From Pseudomonas mangrovi (GTDB lineage: Bacteria; Pseudomonadota; Gammaproteobacteria; Pseudomonadales; Pseudomonadaceae), in assembly GCF_003052585.1 (NCBI RefSeq), contig NZ_QASN01000017.1:62001-126000 (forward strand): a stretch of DNA of 64,000 bases, written 5' to 3'. A program made the translations under genes and the position numbers. How positions within the stretch are numbered: position 1 is the first letter of the stretch; each line of letters opens with the position of its first letter. Below the pieces are notes generated by a model. It was not told the DNA's origin. It saw nothing but the letters and a program-made list of their open reading frames with translations, and searched no databases. Positions 17,231 to 27,688 of this stretch are shown piece after piece.

Positions 17231-20200
17231 TTCTTCTTGACCAGTTGCTGGATGGATTCAAGCAGTAACGATTCCTGATACGGCTTGCCGAGGTACTGGT
17301 TGACGCCGATCGCCATGGCCCGCTCGCGGTGTTTGTCGCCGGTTCGCGAGGTGATCATGATGATCGGCAGGTCCTTGAGATGCTCGTCGTGGCGCACCAG
17401 GGTGGCGACTTCGAAGCCATCCATGCGTGGCATCTCGATATCCAGCAACATGAGATCAGGCTTGTGCTCCTGCAACTGGGCAATGGCGTCGACCCCGTCC
17501 TTGGCAGTCAGCACGTTCATGCCGTTGCGTTCGAGCAGACGGCTGGTGACCTTGCGTACCGTGACCGAGTCGTCCACCACCATTACCAGAGTCGGGCGAT
17601 CGCGCTCGGCTTCTTCCAGTTCGCTGGCGGTCGCCGCCAGGCGCGGCTGGCTCGGCCCCTGCTGCAGGGCGTACTGGGTACGGATGGTGGCCATCAGATC
17701 GAGAATCACTACCACCCGACCGTCACCGAGAATGGTGGCGCCGGAAATGCCGTGGACGGCAGCGAACTGCAGGCCCAGGCTCTTCACCACGATCTCGCGT
17801 GAGCCGGCCAGGCTGTCGACCTGAACCGCGACCGCATGCTCGTTGGAGCGCACCAGGATCACCGGCAACGGCAGGCTCTGCCCGACCAGCTTCGGATGCT
17901 GGCCGTTCTTCAGCATGTCACCCAGATACTTGAGCTCGTAATTCTGCCCGGCGTATTCGAAACGCGGAGCATCGGGGCCGTAATAGGCCTCCAGCTCGTA
18001 GGGCGAGACGCGCACGATGCCTTCAATGGTATTCAGCGGAATGGCGTAAAGGTCTTCGCCGGAAAGAACCATCAGCGCGCGGTTCACCGATACGGTGAAC
18101 GGCAGGCGGATGGTGAAGCGCGTGCCCACGCCTGCAGTCGAGTCGATGCTCATGCTGCCGCCGAGCTGCTTCACCTCGGAGTGGACCACGTCCATCCCGA
18201 CGCCGCGCCCGGAGATCTGGGTAACCTTCTCGGCGGTGGAGAAGCCGGCTTCGAGGATGAACTGCAGCACTTCGTGATCGCTGAGCTCGGCGTCCGCGTC
18301 CATCAGACCGCGCTCGATGGCCTTGCGCCGCACCGCTTCCAGGCGAATGCCGCCACCGTCGTCGGCCAGGGTCAGGACGATGTCACCACCCTCACGGCCA
18401 AGGTTCAGACGAATCGTTCCGGCGGCCGGCTTGCCGGCGGCAAGGCGCGCATCAGCGGACTCGATGCCGTGGTCGACCGCGTTGCGCAGCATGTGCTCCA
18501 GCGGCGCGACTATGCGTTCCAGTACGGTGCGGTCCATTTCCCCGTCGGCGTTGCCGACGACGAACTCGACCTGCTTGCCCAGCTCGCCGGCGATCTGCCG
18601 AACGATGCGCCGCAGACGCGGCACCAGGCGATCGAAGGGCACCATGCGCGTGCGCATCAGCCCTTCCTGCAGTTCGGTGTTCACCCGGGCCTGCTGCAGG
18701 AGCAGGGTTTCGGCATCACGGTTGCGCGCCGCCAGGGTTTCCTTGAGATCGAGAAGGTCGGAGGCGGACTCGAACAGCGCCCGTGACAGCTGCTGCAGCT
18801 GCGAGTGACGGTCCATTTCCAGCGGGTCGAAATCTTCATAACCGACACGCTCGGCCTCGGCCTGGAAGCGGCTGAGAATCTGCGCCTGGGTTTCGGTGTC
18901 CAGCCGGCGCAGCTGATCGCGTACACGATCAATGGTGGCTTCCATCTCGCTGAGCGTGAAGCTGAAGTCACTGACCTGCTGTTCGACCCGACCACGGAAG
19001 ATAGAGGTTTCACCAGCGAGGTTGACCAGGCCCTCGAGCAGGTCGGCAGGAACCTTGACCAGTTCCTGCGGAGCGCGACGGGATGCAGCTTCCTGCGCCG
19101 CCTGCTCGGCACGCTGGACGAAAGGCAGCACCTTGTTCGGCGCCAGGCCACGCTCGCTGCTGCTGGCAGCCACAATGGGGGCCGCCAGGGAAACCTGAGC
19201 CACCGGGGTGGCCGGAGCCTCTGCGGTGAGTTCCGGGGTTGCCTCGTCGGCCAGGTCCGCCGCGTGGCTGTTGCTCAGCCGCTGGCGCAGTTCGTCGAGC
19301 TCCTTCTGCAGGCCTTCGAAGCCTGACTGGATGTCCAGCGTCAGACTCTGCGGCCAGGGCGCCCCACGCTGCTGCGCCTCGGTCAGCACCTGCTCCAGAT
19401 CATGGCTCATGTCGCCTAGCGAGCGCTGACCGGCCAGCCGCGCACCGCCCTTGAGGGTGTGCAGGACCCGCAGCATCTCATCCAGTGCCGCACTTTCGCT
19501 CCCCGGCTGCTCCCACTTGCCGATAGCCGCTTCAAGCGCCTCGAGCAGGTCATCACCTTCCTCGAGGAAGATGTCGAGGATGTCCGACTCAGTGTCGTTG
19601 TGCCGATCATCGACAGCAGCCTTCAGATGCACGCTGGCAGGAATGCTCAGTTGCTCTTCCGGGTTGCTGCGAAAACGCTTGATGGTGTCGATCAGTGCCT
19701 GGCCGTCCGGCAGCGGCTGGTGGTCCCGCACCGCCTCAAGCATCTGCGCCAGACGGTCGTGACAGGTCTGTAGCAGGGTGAAGAGTTCCGGGCTGGCGCG
19801 CAGCCGGCCTTCGCCCAGATCCTCATAGAGAAACTCGAGCTCGTGCGCCAGATCGCCGATCTCGCGGATTTCCGCCATCCGCGCGCCACCCTTGAGGGTA
19901 TGCAGATCGCGCTGCAGCGACTCGACCTCGAGGGTGTTGTCGGTCTCGTCCATCCAGCGCTGCAAGGCGGCACCGGAGCTTTCGATGATGTCGAACCCCT
20001 CTTCGAGGAAGATCTCGACCAGTTCCGGATCACGATCGTCTGCAACGGCACGCGTAGCCTGCGGCTCAGGCTGCTCTACCTGGGCAAGCGGTGCCCAGGC
20101 ATCGGCAGGCTCCTCGACGGACTCGGGTGCCAACTGCTCCGGCTCGTCAGCGGCGACCGGCAGTTCGAAAGCGATCTCCTCGACCTCAGCCTCAGCCTCA

Positions 20201-23200
20201 GCCTCAGCCTCAGCCTCAGCCTCAGCCTCAGCCTCAGCCTCAGCCTCAAGTTCGGCGGGAGCTTCTGCCAACGGTTCAGCAGTCGACGACCATTCGTCGC
20301 CGACACTCAGCTGAGTCGCTCCTCCAGCAGGCTCGGGCTCCTCGACGGCCACGGGCAGGTCGCCCGCCCCACCACCCTGGCGAAACTGCCGGATCGCCTG
20401 TACCAGATCAGCCGGGCTCTGCATCGGGGTGCGCGCCTGCAGCTGATCGAGCAGCAGCGCCAGGCGGTCATGGCTACGCTGCAGCAGATCCTCAAGGCGC
20501 GGCGAGTGACTGTAGCGGCGATCAACCAATCCTTCGTAAAGCGACTCCAGCTCGTGAGCCAGGTCACCGATGGGGGTGATCTCGGCCATCCGCGCGCCGC
20601 CCTTGAGCGTATGCAGATCACGCTGCAGGGAGGAGAGAACGTGCTGGTTGTCCGGCTCTGCCAGCCAGCGCTCCAGGGCCTGACCGGCGCTTTCGAGAAT
20701 ATCGACGGCTTCCTCGAGGAAGATCTCGACCATCTCCTCATCCAGAGCCTCGAGCGGGAAAACCTGCTCCACGGCCGCGGGCTGTTCCGCCTCGCTGGTG
20801 GCGAGCGGAAGAGATTCTGGCGACTCCGCCGGCTCGCCCTGCGGAGCGGCCAGCGGCAGGTCTTCGACCGGGGCCCAGGCATCGTCGGTCGTTGCCTCAG
20901 TAGCCGGCTCCTCGTTGCTCGGTTCGTCGACCGGCGCAACATCCATCTCGATGACTTCCAGGCCATCGATGGCGCCCGGCTCGAGCAGAGCCAGCGTGGT
21001 CGGATCGAAGGCTTCGTCGAGCAGCGCACGCAATCCATCGACGATCGCCGGCTGTGCACTGACCTGAAGTCCGGCAGCAACCTGGTCCATCATCCCGATC
21101 AGGACCTCATGGGCCTTCTCGGCCTCGCCGAAGAAGCGCTCGCTCACGGCAAGACGCCCTTCGCCCACAGCGCCGTAGAGATCGAGCAGCGCATTGCACA
21201 GCTGACTGATCTGCGGAAGTTCGGCCATGTCGGCGCCACGAGCAAGCGTCGTCAGCTCATCGAGCAACGCACTCAGCTCCTGGCGTTCGGAGGGATGCTG
21301 GCGCCAGCGCTTCAGCAACTCTTCGGCGTCGAGCAGGATGTCCATCCCCTCGGCCAGGAAGATGCTGATCAACTGCGGATCGCGCACCTCCCCCTGCTCG
21401 CTCTGGCGAGCGTTTTCTGCGGCGTCGAGGCGTTCGCTGTGCAGCTGCTGGATTTCTTCCAGCAACTCGGCGGTACCGTCGATCGGACGCAGCGGGTCGG
21501 TTTCCAGCTGTTCGACGCCAAGCGTGAACAGAACCTGGGCCTTGCCGAGCAGGTCGCGTTCGGCCATGTCCACCTGGATCAGGTTGGCCTTGAACTCCTT
21601 GGCCAGCTTCTCCAGGGGCGCGGCAATCTCGGCGATCGGCAGAATGCCCGCCATGAACGCACTGCCCTTGAGTGTGTGCAGCGCACGCTGCAGATCATCG
21701 GTTACCGGCTGGGGCAACTCGTCCTGGCAACGCGCGAGAAATGCGCCCAGGGTTTCCAGGTGGGACTCGGCCTCATTACGGAAGATCTCCAGCAGCTGGG
21801 GATCAAGCACTTCTTCGGCACTGTCGGCCACATTCGCCGGCGCAATTTCCTCAGGGCCTACGTCGACTTCTTCCGCTTCGAGCGCTTGCTCTGTGATCGG
21901 CTCCGGCTGCTCCGCTTCAGGAGCCTGCTGGCTAGCAACCGGCAACGGCTCGCCCTTTGCCAGCGCATGGGCCTGGGCGGCCAGCAGGTCGACGTCATCA
22001 CGCTGGCGCTGGGCGCTGGCGGCATATTCGTCAACCAGTGAAGGCATCAGCGCGACGATCTCGTTGATGACCTGGAACAGCGGTGCATCAGCGGCGACGC
22101 TGCGATCAAGAACACGGTTCAGCAGATTCTCTACCGACCAGGCCAGCTCGCCGATGACCAGGGCACGAACCATGCGGCCACTGCCCTTGAGCGTATGGAA
22201 CGCGCGGCGTACTTCCACCAGCGCATCACGATCTTCAACGTTGCCCTGCCAGACCGGCAGGTACTCACCGATGGTCTCCAGCACTTCGCCGGCCTCTTCG
22301 ATGAACACCTCGCGCAAATCTTCATCGACCGGTTCTTCATCCGCAGGCGGTGGCAGCAGACTCGGTGGAACGTCGCGAGCAGGCGGATTGATCGCCTCGA
22401 CAGGCGCAGCCATGACTTCCGCCATGGTCGGCTCTGCGGGTTGCTCCATGGCAGGCGGTTGCACCTGCATGGCGGGCATCTCGACCTCTGGCAGGTCCAG
22501 CTCGGCCATCTCGGCCTCGCTCCAGACGGCAGGGCCTGCTTCCAGCTCAAGCTGCTCGAGAGAAGAGTCGAGTTCCGCGGAAAACTCGCCGGGCGCTTCT
22601 TCTTCGGTCGGTTGCTGCGCCGGGGGCAGATCGAGGCTCAGCTCGAAAGCCGATTCGGTGGCCAGCGCATCGGGCTCGTCGAGCGAGGCAAACGCCGGAT
22701 CAAGGTCGCCAAACTGGGTTTCACTTGCGCCCAGATCGAGGTCGTCGGCAGCGCCGAGATCAAAGTCCAGCTCGCTGACGGCCAGCTCGGCCACTCCGAA
22801 CTCCGGCTCAACCGGCTCTTCGTGCGCCTGCTGGTTGCTGAAGACTTCGATGTCATCCAGCGGATCGACCAGCGGAGCGGGCTGTTCCAGCGCCGCGCTC
22901 TGCTCCGGCTCTTCACGATCCAAGATCGACGGGCGCGGCTTGAGCGGATAACCAAGGGCTTCCAGGCTCTCCTCGGCCACATCGAGAATGATGTCACCCT
23001 GGGTCGCATGGTCTTCGGCGAGACGTTCCAGGTAGTACTCGACACTGGTGATGGCGTCGGCGAGGGTATCCAGATTCTGCCAGTTCGGTACGGCCTTGCG
23101 CGCCAGCAGCTGTTCCTGAATGTACTTGTTGCAAGCATCCAGCAGGGCCGCGGCACGCGCCAGCGGGATCATCGCCAGGCCACCGCGGACCTGGGTCAAC

Positions 23201-24636
23201 AGTTCCGGTACACGGGCCAGGTGATCGTGATTCCACTGCGAAGCGATGAATTCGATGATCGCGTCCTTGGACTGTTCCAGTCCGTTGCGCGCTTCCTTGA
23301 TCACCAGCTGATGAATCTGCGCCACATCGGTAGTGGGCAGGTGGCTCTCTTCCTGACGACCGTCCTCGGACGGACCGACCATTCCGGCGAGCGTCGCTTC
23401 CACATACAGCAGGGCACCGGCTACATCCATCAGCACCGCATCGCTCGGCTCACGATGGCCGAGCGTCAGCGCGTGAACCACATCGATCTGGTCGAGGATG
23501 ACCTTGCGCGGCTGGCCGAAGCCGAGGACCGCCAGGGTGTCGGCGATCTGCTTGAGCGGGGCCAGCAGCGCGTCCAGCTCGATGACCTTCTGCCGGTCGC
23601 TACGAACGAACAGATCGAGGCTGTCCTTGACCCGCACCAGCTCTTCGCAAAGCGCAGCAACCACCGAACGCATTGCATCGCGGTCGGGCCCGGCCAGGCG
23701 CGCGCGCTCCTCGTCGACCTGGTCGTCGGCAAGCAACGCCTCGTCCAGACGATACTCGTCCTTCAACGCGCGGATACGCGGGGACTGCGCCGGAGCCTTG
23801 GCCACATAGAACAGCAGGTTCTTCAGCAGATCGTCCGGCGCTGGTTGATTGATCGCATCGGCGCCTTCGTCGACCAGGCGCTTGAGCTCCTTGTCGACCT
23901 GACGCAGCAGGGTCCTGACAGAGGTGCCATTCACCACACTGCCGGTCGCCATGCCTTCGACCAGGCCGGAAGCTATGCGCCACAAGGGCCCGAGAGGAGA
24001 CTCCTTGCACAGGGTTTCCAGACGCGCGAATACCCGCGCCATGTAACCCAGGTTGGTTCCCAGGTCCTGATTGCGGATCACGCCAACCAATGCCATCTGC
24101 AACATCTGGCGCAGCTTGCGTAGCAGAACAGGCAGCTCGGCAGTACGCAGGGTAGCCAGGCTCTCAAGCGAGAGCGCGGCAGCTTCCTGCGCCATGTGCG
24201 GTTTGAACAGACTGGTTTCGGAAAGCAGTTTCTCGCCACGCGCGGCGCGCAGATCGTTCAGCAGCGGCAACACGACCATCGGCAGGTCACGGCGGGCCGC
24301 CTGGATTCGGTCCAGGTACGCAGGCAGCTGCAGAATCGCCTGCATCAGCACTTCCAGCGCTTCACCCTGGTTGGTGACCCGGCCGACGACCAGCGCCTCG
24401 GCCAGCTGCTCCATCTCTTCGGCAAGCAGCGCAGCGCCGTAGAACTCGACCATCTGCAAGGTGCCGAGCACCTGATGCACGTAGGTCTGGCAGAAACGCA
24501 TGCGCGTCGAGTCCTGGGGGTTCTCGACATACGCTTCGAGCGACTGGCGCGCCTGCTTCAGCGTCTCGGCGATCTCACCCTTTACCCATTCCAGGGCGAC
24601 ATAGTCATGCCGATCACCCATACCGACTCCGCTCAT
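17227..24636 (-). CDS. chpA: ChpA, giant hybrid histidine kinase of twitching motility
   Basis: At 2469 residues this is the CheA-type kinase of the Chp system, close to the PAO1 length. Eight phosphotransfer modules can be seen. Six have His at the active position (H54, H814, H987, H1342, H1579, H1726). Two have Thr (T481 in LLTQVRGGLAM, T1129 in LTTLARGADM). The CheA core follows: VNLAGETSIFRGRVEQQVSDF-like dimer region, ATP-binding HMLRNAVDHGIES, LADDGGGI and GRGVGMDVV, then a CheW domain. A C-terminal receiver has phosphoacceptor D2399 in LMLLDIEMPR. Acidic linkers separate the modules; one is an (EA)n tract encoded by a 6-nt tandem repeat. Overlaps pilK and chpB by 4 nt each. Confidence 0.95.
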   Translation of the reverse strand: MSGVGMGDRHDYVALEWVKGEIAETLKQARQSLEAYVENPQDSTRMRFCQTYVHQVLGTLQMVEFYGAALLAEEMEQLAEALVVGRVTNQGEALEVLMQAILQLPAYLDRIQAARRDLPMVVLPLLNDLRAARGEKLLSETSLFKPHMAQEAAALSLESLATLRTAELPVLLRKLRQMLQMALVGVIRNQDLGTNLGYMARVFARLETLCKESPLGPLWRIASGLVEGMATGSVVNGTSVRTLLRQVDKELKRLVDEGADAINQPAPDDLLKNLLFYVAKAPAQSPRIRALKDEYRLDEALLADDQVDEERARLAGPDRDAMRSVVAALCEELVRVKDSLDLFVRSDRQKVIELDALLAPLKQIADTLAVLGFGQPRKVILDQIDVVHALTLGHREPSDAVLMDVAGALLYVEATLAGMVGPSEDGRQEESHLPTTDVAQIHQLVIKEARNGLEQSKDAIIEFIASQWNHDHLARVPELLTQVRGGLAMIPLARAAALLDACNKYIQEQLLARKAVPNWQNLDTLADAITSVEYYLERLAEDHATQGDIILDVAEESLEALGYPLKPRPSILDREEPEQSAALEQPAPLVDPLDDIEVFSNQQAHEEPVEPEFGVAELAVSELDFDLGAADDLDLGASETQFGDLDPAFASLDEPDALATESAFELSLDLPPAQQPTEEEAPGEFSAELDSSLEQLELEAGPAVWSEAEMAELDLPEVEMPAMQVQPPAMEQPAEPTMAEVMAAPVEAINPPARDVPPSLLPPPADEEPVDEDLREVFIEEAGEVLETIGEYLPVWQGNVEDRDALVEVRRAFHTLKGSGRMVRALVIGELAWSVENLLNRVLDRSVAADAPLFQVINEIVALMPSLVDEYAASAQRQRDDVDLLAAQAHALAKGEPLPVASQQAPEAEQPEPITEQALEAEEVDVGPEEIAPANVADSAEEVLDPQLLEIFRNEAESHLETLGAFLARCQDELPQPVTDDLQRALHTLKGSAFMAGILPIAEIAAPLEKLAKEFKANLIQVDMAERDLLGKAQVLFTLGVEQLETDPLRPIDGTAELLEEIQQLHSERLDAAENARQSEQGEVRDPQLISIFLAEGMDILLDAEELLKRWRQHPSERQELSALLDELTTLARGADMAELPQISQLCNALLDLYGAVGEGRLAVSERFFGEAEKAHEVLIGMMDQVAAGLQVSAQPAIVDGLRALLDEAFDPTTLALLEPGAIDGLEVIEMDVAPVDEPSNEEPATEATTDDAWAPVEDLPLAAPQGEPAESPESLPLATSEAEQPAAVEQVFPLEALDEEMVEIFLEEAVDILESAGQALERWLAEPDNQHVLSSLQRDLHTLKGGARMAEITPIGDLAHELESLYEGLVDRRYSHSPRLEDLLQRSHDRLALLLDQLQARTPMQSPADLVQAIRQFRQGGGAGDLPVAVEEPEPAGGATQLSVGDEWSSTAEPLAEAPAELEAEAEAEAEAEAEAEAEAEAEVEEIAFELPVAADEPEQLAPESVEEPADAWAPLAQVEQPEPQATRAVADDRDPELVEIFLEEGFDIIESSGAALQRWMDETDNTLEVESLQRDLHTLKGGARMAEIREIGDLAHELEFLYEDLGEGRLRASPELFTLLQTCHDRLAQMLEAVRDHQPLPDGQALIDTIKRFRSNPEEQLSIPASVHLKAAVDDRHNDTESDILDIFLEEGDDLLEALEAAIGKWEQPGSESAALDEMLRVLHTLKGGARLAGQRSLGDMSHDLEQVLTEAQQRGAPWPQSLTLDIQSGFEGLQKELDELRQRLSNSHAADLADEATPELTAEAPATPVAQVSLAAPIVAASSSERGLAPNKVLPFVQRAEQAAQEAASRRAPQELVKVPADLLEGLVNLAGETSIFRGRVEQQVSDFSFTLSEMEATIDRVRDQLRRLDTETQAQILSRFQAEAERVGYEDFDPLEMDRHSQLQQLSRALFESASDLLDLKETLAARNRDAETLLLQQARVNTELQEGLMRTRMVPFDRLVPRLRRIVRQIAGELGKQVEFVVGNADGEMDRTVLERIVAPLEHMLRNAVDHGIESADARLAAGKPAAGTIRLNLGREGGDIVLTLADDGGGIRLEAVRRKAIERGLMDADAELSDHEVLQFILEAGFSTAEKVTQISGRGVGMDVVHSEVKQLGGSMSIDSTAGVGTRFTIRLPFTVSVNRALMVLSGEDLYAIPLNTIEGIVRVSPYELEAYYGPDAPRFEYAGQNYELKYLGDMLKNGQHPKLVGQSLPLPVILVRSNEHAVAVQVDSLAGSREIVVKSLGLQFAAVHGISGATILGDGRVVVILDLMATIRTQYALQQGPSQPRLAATASELEEAERDRPTLVMVVDDSVTVRKVTSRLLERNGMNVLTAKDGVDAIAQLQEHKPDLMLLDIEMPRMDGFEVATLVRHDEHLKDLPIIMITSRTGDKHRERAMAIGVNQYLGKPYQESLLLESIQQLVKKK
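20185..20248. repeat. Hexanucleotide microsatellite (CTCAGC)10 inside chpA
   Basis: Ten uninterrupted CTCAGC units plus a partial eleventh (CTCA) run from 20185 to 20248. On the chpA coding strand they read GCTGAG and encode an alternating Ala-Glu tract in the linker between the H1342 and H1579 modules. The unit is a multiple of three, so gain or loss of copies changes linker length by two residues without a frameshift. Confidence 0.95.
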
Positions 24637-25520
24637 AAACTTTTCCGGGTAAATGCCAGAACTTCCTCATCAGCCACCGGTTGCAGGTCCGGGTGCTGCC
24701 AACCGACCACTTCTCCCACTCCGACGACCAGCAAGCCTCCCGGCGCCAGCCGCTCGGCCAGGCGATTGAGGATCTCGCGGCGCCGCCAGCGGCGAAAATA
24801 GATCAGCAGGTTCTGACAGAAAATTACGTCCATGCCGGAGAGGGGCGCCTTGGCCAGCTCCAGCACATTGAGTCGCGCACAGCAGGCCCGCTCGACCAGA
24901 CTCGGGCTGACACAGAAACGTCCGTCCTCTCGACGCTGAAAATACGCGTCGACATAAGCACCCTCGACGCTTTCCAGCCGCCTCGGGTCATAAACTCCCT
25001 GACGTGCCTTGGAAAGCGCATTCAGGCTGATATCCGTTCCGGTGACGCCAAAGTAGCCAGGATGGGAGCTTTCCTTGAGCGTCTCCGCGGCGGTGATCGC
25101 TAGGGAATAAAGCTCTTCCCCGCTCGAACAACCTACGCTCCAGAGACTCCAGGGTCGCTCGATCCCTTCACGCTCGAGCTTTTCCGTCAGATGACGACGC
25201 AAAAGGGCGAACGAAGGCGGGTGCCTGAAGAAACGCGTCTCCTGCACGGTGAGACGATCCAGCAGCGCGGACCATTCGACTGCGCCCCTCGGGCCGTCGG
25301 TGACCTGGCAGTAGTAACTTGCGTAATCGGATACCCCAATCTCGCGCATCCGAGCGGTCAGATTGGTCTGCAGAAAGGTCCGGCGCTGATCGCTGACCAC
25401 GACGCCGGTACGCTCCTCGAGCAACGCTCGCCATTCGTTGAACTCCGCAGCGGTCATGTCCGCCACGGGCCTGAAGGCCCAGACTCCCTCGCTCGATTGC
25501 ATGCCTTGCCTCTCGCTCAT
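24633..25520 (-). CDS. pilK: PilK, chemoreceptor methyltransferase (CheR family)
   Basis: A 295-residue SAM-dependent glutamate methyltransferase that should methylate PilJ, opposing ChpB. The N-terminal helical domain (AEFNEWRALLEERTGVV) precedes the SAM fold with WSVGCSSGEELYSLAI. Later come LNVLELAKAPL, FCQNLLIYFR and PGGLLVVGVGE, all CheR landmarks. Lies between pilJ and chpA; its stop overlaps the chpA start (ATGA). Confidence 0.94.
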   Translation of the reverse strand: MSERQGMQSSEGVWAFRPVADMTAAEFNEWRALLEERTGVVVSDQRRTFLQTNLTARMREIGVSDYASYYCQVTDGPRGAVEWSALLDRLTVQETRFFRHPPSFALLRRHLTEKLEREGIERPWSLWSVGCSSGEELYSLAITAAETLKESSHPGYFGVTGTDISLNALSKARQGVYDPRRLESVEGAYVDAYFQRREDGRFCVSPSLVERACCARLNVLELAKAPLSGMDVIFCQNLLIYFRRWRRREILNRLAERLAPGGLLVVGVGEVVGWQHPDLQPVADEEVLAFTRKSL

Positions 25521-25561
25521 GGCCGTCGGATGACGACCTGGCGGCCGCCATCCATCTCCAT

Positions 25562-27604
25562 TCAGGCCTGGGCGTCAGGCAGGGTGAAGTCGGATACCGA
25601 CTTACGCATCTCACTCGCCATCTTGGCCAGGTTACCAATGCTCTTGGCCGTAGCGGTGGTACCGGAGGACGTCTGCGAGGTGATCTCCTGAATGACGTTC
25701 ATCGTGTTGGAGATGTGGCCGGCCGAGGAAGCCTGCTGGCGTGCAGCGTTGGAAATGTTCTGGATGAGGGCCGCGAGGGTCTTGGAAACCTTCTCGATCT
25801 CTTCCAGCGCCACACCCGCGTCCTGCGCCAAGCGCGCACCACGGACCACCTCCGAAGTGGTCTGCTCCATCGAGATGACCGCCTCGTTGGTGTCGGTCTG
25901 AATGGTCTTGACCAGTGCCTCGATCTGCTTGGTCGCTGCCGAGGAACGTTCCGCCAGTCGCTGTACTTCGTCCGCAACCACCGCGAAGCCTCGACCGGCA
26001 TCACCAGCCATGGACGCCTGGATCGCAGCGTTCAGTGCGAGGATGTTGGTCTGGTCGGCAATGTCGTTGATCAGGCTGACGATGTCACCGATCTCCTGGG
26101 ACGATTCACCGAGGCGCTTGATCCGCTTCGAGGTGTCCTGGATCTGCTCACGGATGTTGTCCATGCCGGTGATGGTGTTGTGCACCACCTCGTTACCCTT
26201 GTTGGCGATGGCTACGGAACGTTCTGCTACCGCGGAGGATTCCGAGGCGTTCGCCGATACCTGGTCAATCGACACCGCCATCTCGTTGATCGCCGCGGAG
26301 GCGCCGGCAATTTCCTGCGCCTGGTGCTCGGAAGCTTCGGCCAGATGCATCGCTGTCGCCTGGGTTTCCTGGGCGGCTGCCGCCACCTGAACCGCGGTCT
26401 GGTTGATCGTCAGTACCAGATCGCGCAGTTGGTCGATCGAGTAGTTGATGGAGTCGGCGATGGCACCGGTGAAGTCCTCGGTTACCGTCGCTGCCACCGT
26501 GAGGTCACCATCCGCGAGGTCGGCGATCTCATCAAGCAGTCGCAGAATCGCCGCCTGGTTCCGCTCGTTCTTCTCGGCGGTTTCGGCAAGACGACGGCGA
26601 GTGGTCTGAACCATGACCAGTGCGATGAGGATGATAGATGCCAGGGCCAGCAGGCCCAGAACGTAGCCGGCGATGGTATTCAGGTAGCGGCCGCCGGCCA
26701 GTTGCTCGAGACCTTCGGCAAGGGTGGAAGCCTTGTCCAGCAGGGTCTGGGAAACGGTGAAGATGGTGTTTGCCGATTCGCGGACCTGGAACAGCTCAGG
26801 AGAGGTTTCGAGAATCTCGTCCACCGAACCGGAAACGAATTCGAACAGCTCGGAAATCTCTGCCAGACGCTCGCGAGCATCCTCGTTGGTCACCTGGGAG
26901 ATTTGCATCGCCTCGTTGCCTTCGAGCATCGCCAGCAGTACGCGACCGAACAGACTGGCGTCGCGACCAAACATGTCGGCGGCCTGGACGGAGTCCTGGT
27001 CACCCGCGAGCACCTTGTTCACCGAGCCGAGAATACGCTCGGCCAGCAGCGACTGACGCTGGGCAACCGATACCTGGGCCGCCGGCGCCCCGCTTTCCAG
27101 CAGGATGTCGACGACCTCTTCGTACTCCACCTGCAGCTGCGGAATGGTTTCCGCGAGCGTCGCCGCTACCTGGTGCAGCGACAGTACGGTCTGCTCACTG
27201 GCCAGAATGGCGTCGGTGTTCTCGCGCAGGCTGTTCCAGTCCTGCTGCACCAGCGCCATCTGCGGCTGCACCGCATCCGGCGCGGAAGGAAGACCGGTTT
27301 CCGGGTTGCCCTTGGTCAGGATGCCCCAGCGACCCTCGAAGTCGTCGCGTGCCTCCTTCAACAGGCCGAACGCTTCGGGCTTGCCCGCCGCCGCCTCGGT
27401 GGCGTTCTTCGCGATACGCTGGGAGAGTACGCGCAGCTCACCGGAGTGACTGATGTACTCGGTGTCGTAGTTCGACTGGGTATTGAGGTAGGCGAAGTTC
27501 GCGAACAACAGCACGATGGACACGATCAGGACCACGAATAGTCCGGTGATCAATGTGCTGCTGCGCATGCTTGCCAACAGATTTCCTGCTTGGATTTTCT
27601 TCAT
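25562..27604 (-). CDS. pilJ: PilJ, methyl-accepting chemoreceptor of the Chp system
   Basis: A 680-residue transmembrane receptor that senses pilus or surface signals and controls ChpA. The first membrane helix ([19 protein letters not shown]) is followed by a periplasmic helical module with a PilJ-type start ([20 protein letters not shown]). A second helix ([17 protein letters not shown]), a HAMP-like region and the cytoplasmic coiled coil come next. The signalling hairpin reads [20 protein letters not shown], with M and G where most chemoreceptors have RA and E, as I recall for PAO1 PilJ. I start at ATG 27602-27604 ([10 protein letters not shown]), matching PilJ; a longer frame upstream looks spurious. 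Confidence 0.95.
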   Translation of the reverse strand: MKKIQAGNLLASMRSSTLITGLFVVLIVSIVLLFANFAYLNTQSNYDTEYISHSGELRVLSQRIAKNATEAAAGKPEAFGLLKEARDDFEGRWGILTKGNPETGLPSAPDAVQPQMALVQQDWNSLRENTDAILASEQTVLSLHQVAATLAETIPQLQVEYEEVVDILLESGAPAAQVSVAQRQSLLAERILGSVNKVLAGDQDSVQAADMFGRDASLFGRVLLAMLEGNEAMQISQVTNEDARERLAEISELFEFVSGSVDEILETSPELFQVRESANTIFTVSQTLLDKASTLAEGLEQLAGGRYLNTIAGYVLGLLALASIILIALVMVQTTRRRLAETAEKNERNQAAILRLLDEIADLADGDLTVAATVTEDFTGAIADSINYSIDQLRDLVLTINQTAVQVAAAAQETQATAMHLAEASEHQAQEIAGASAAINEMAVSIDQVSANASESSAVAERSVAIANKGNEVVHNTITGMDNIREQIQDTSKRIKRLGESSQEIGDIVSLINDIADQTNILALNAAIQASMAGDAGRGFAVVADEVQRLAERSSAATKQIEALVKTIQTDTNEAVISMEQTTSEVVRGARLAQDAGVALEEIEKVSKTLAALIQNISNAARQQASSAGHISNTMNVIQEITSQTSSGTTATAKSIGNLAKMASEMRKSVSDFTLPDAQA

Positions 27605-27688
27605 TATCTGGCCCCCGCCTGGACCGACCGCACCACGGTTTCCATGTAACGCCAAAAGGTCGGCGAAGCCGACCCAACCGAAAATTCG

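Noticed and set aside
20185-20248. CRISPR-like array
   Set aside because: Units are 6 bp, contiguous and without spacers; it is a microsatellite in coding sequence.
19843-22041. 732-codon open frame on the plus strand
   Set aside because: Antisense to chpA. Its long Ser-Leu run is only the CTCAGC repeat read the other way. Composition is Gln/Arg/His/Leu-rich, as in GC-rich shadow frames.
22195-24123. 642-codon open frame on the plus strand
   Set aside because: Antisense to chpA, no ribosome site and no recognisable domain; the sense strand encodes a full set of phosphotransfer modules.
25715-27541. 608-codon open frame on the plus strand
   Set aside because: Antisense to pilJ, whose receptor sequence is unambiguous. 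The open frame follows from high GC at third positions.
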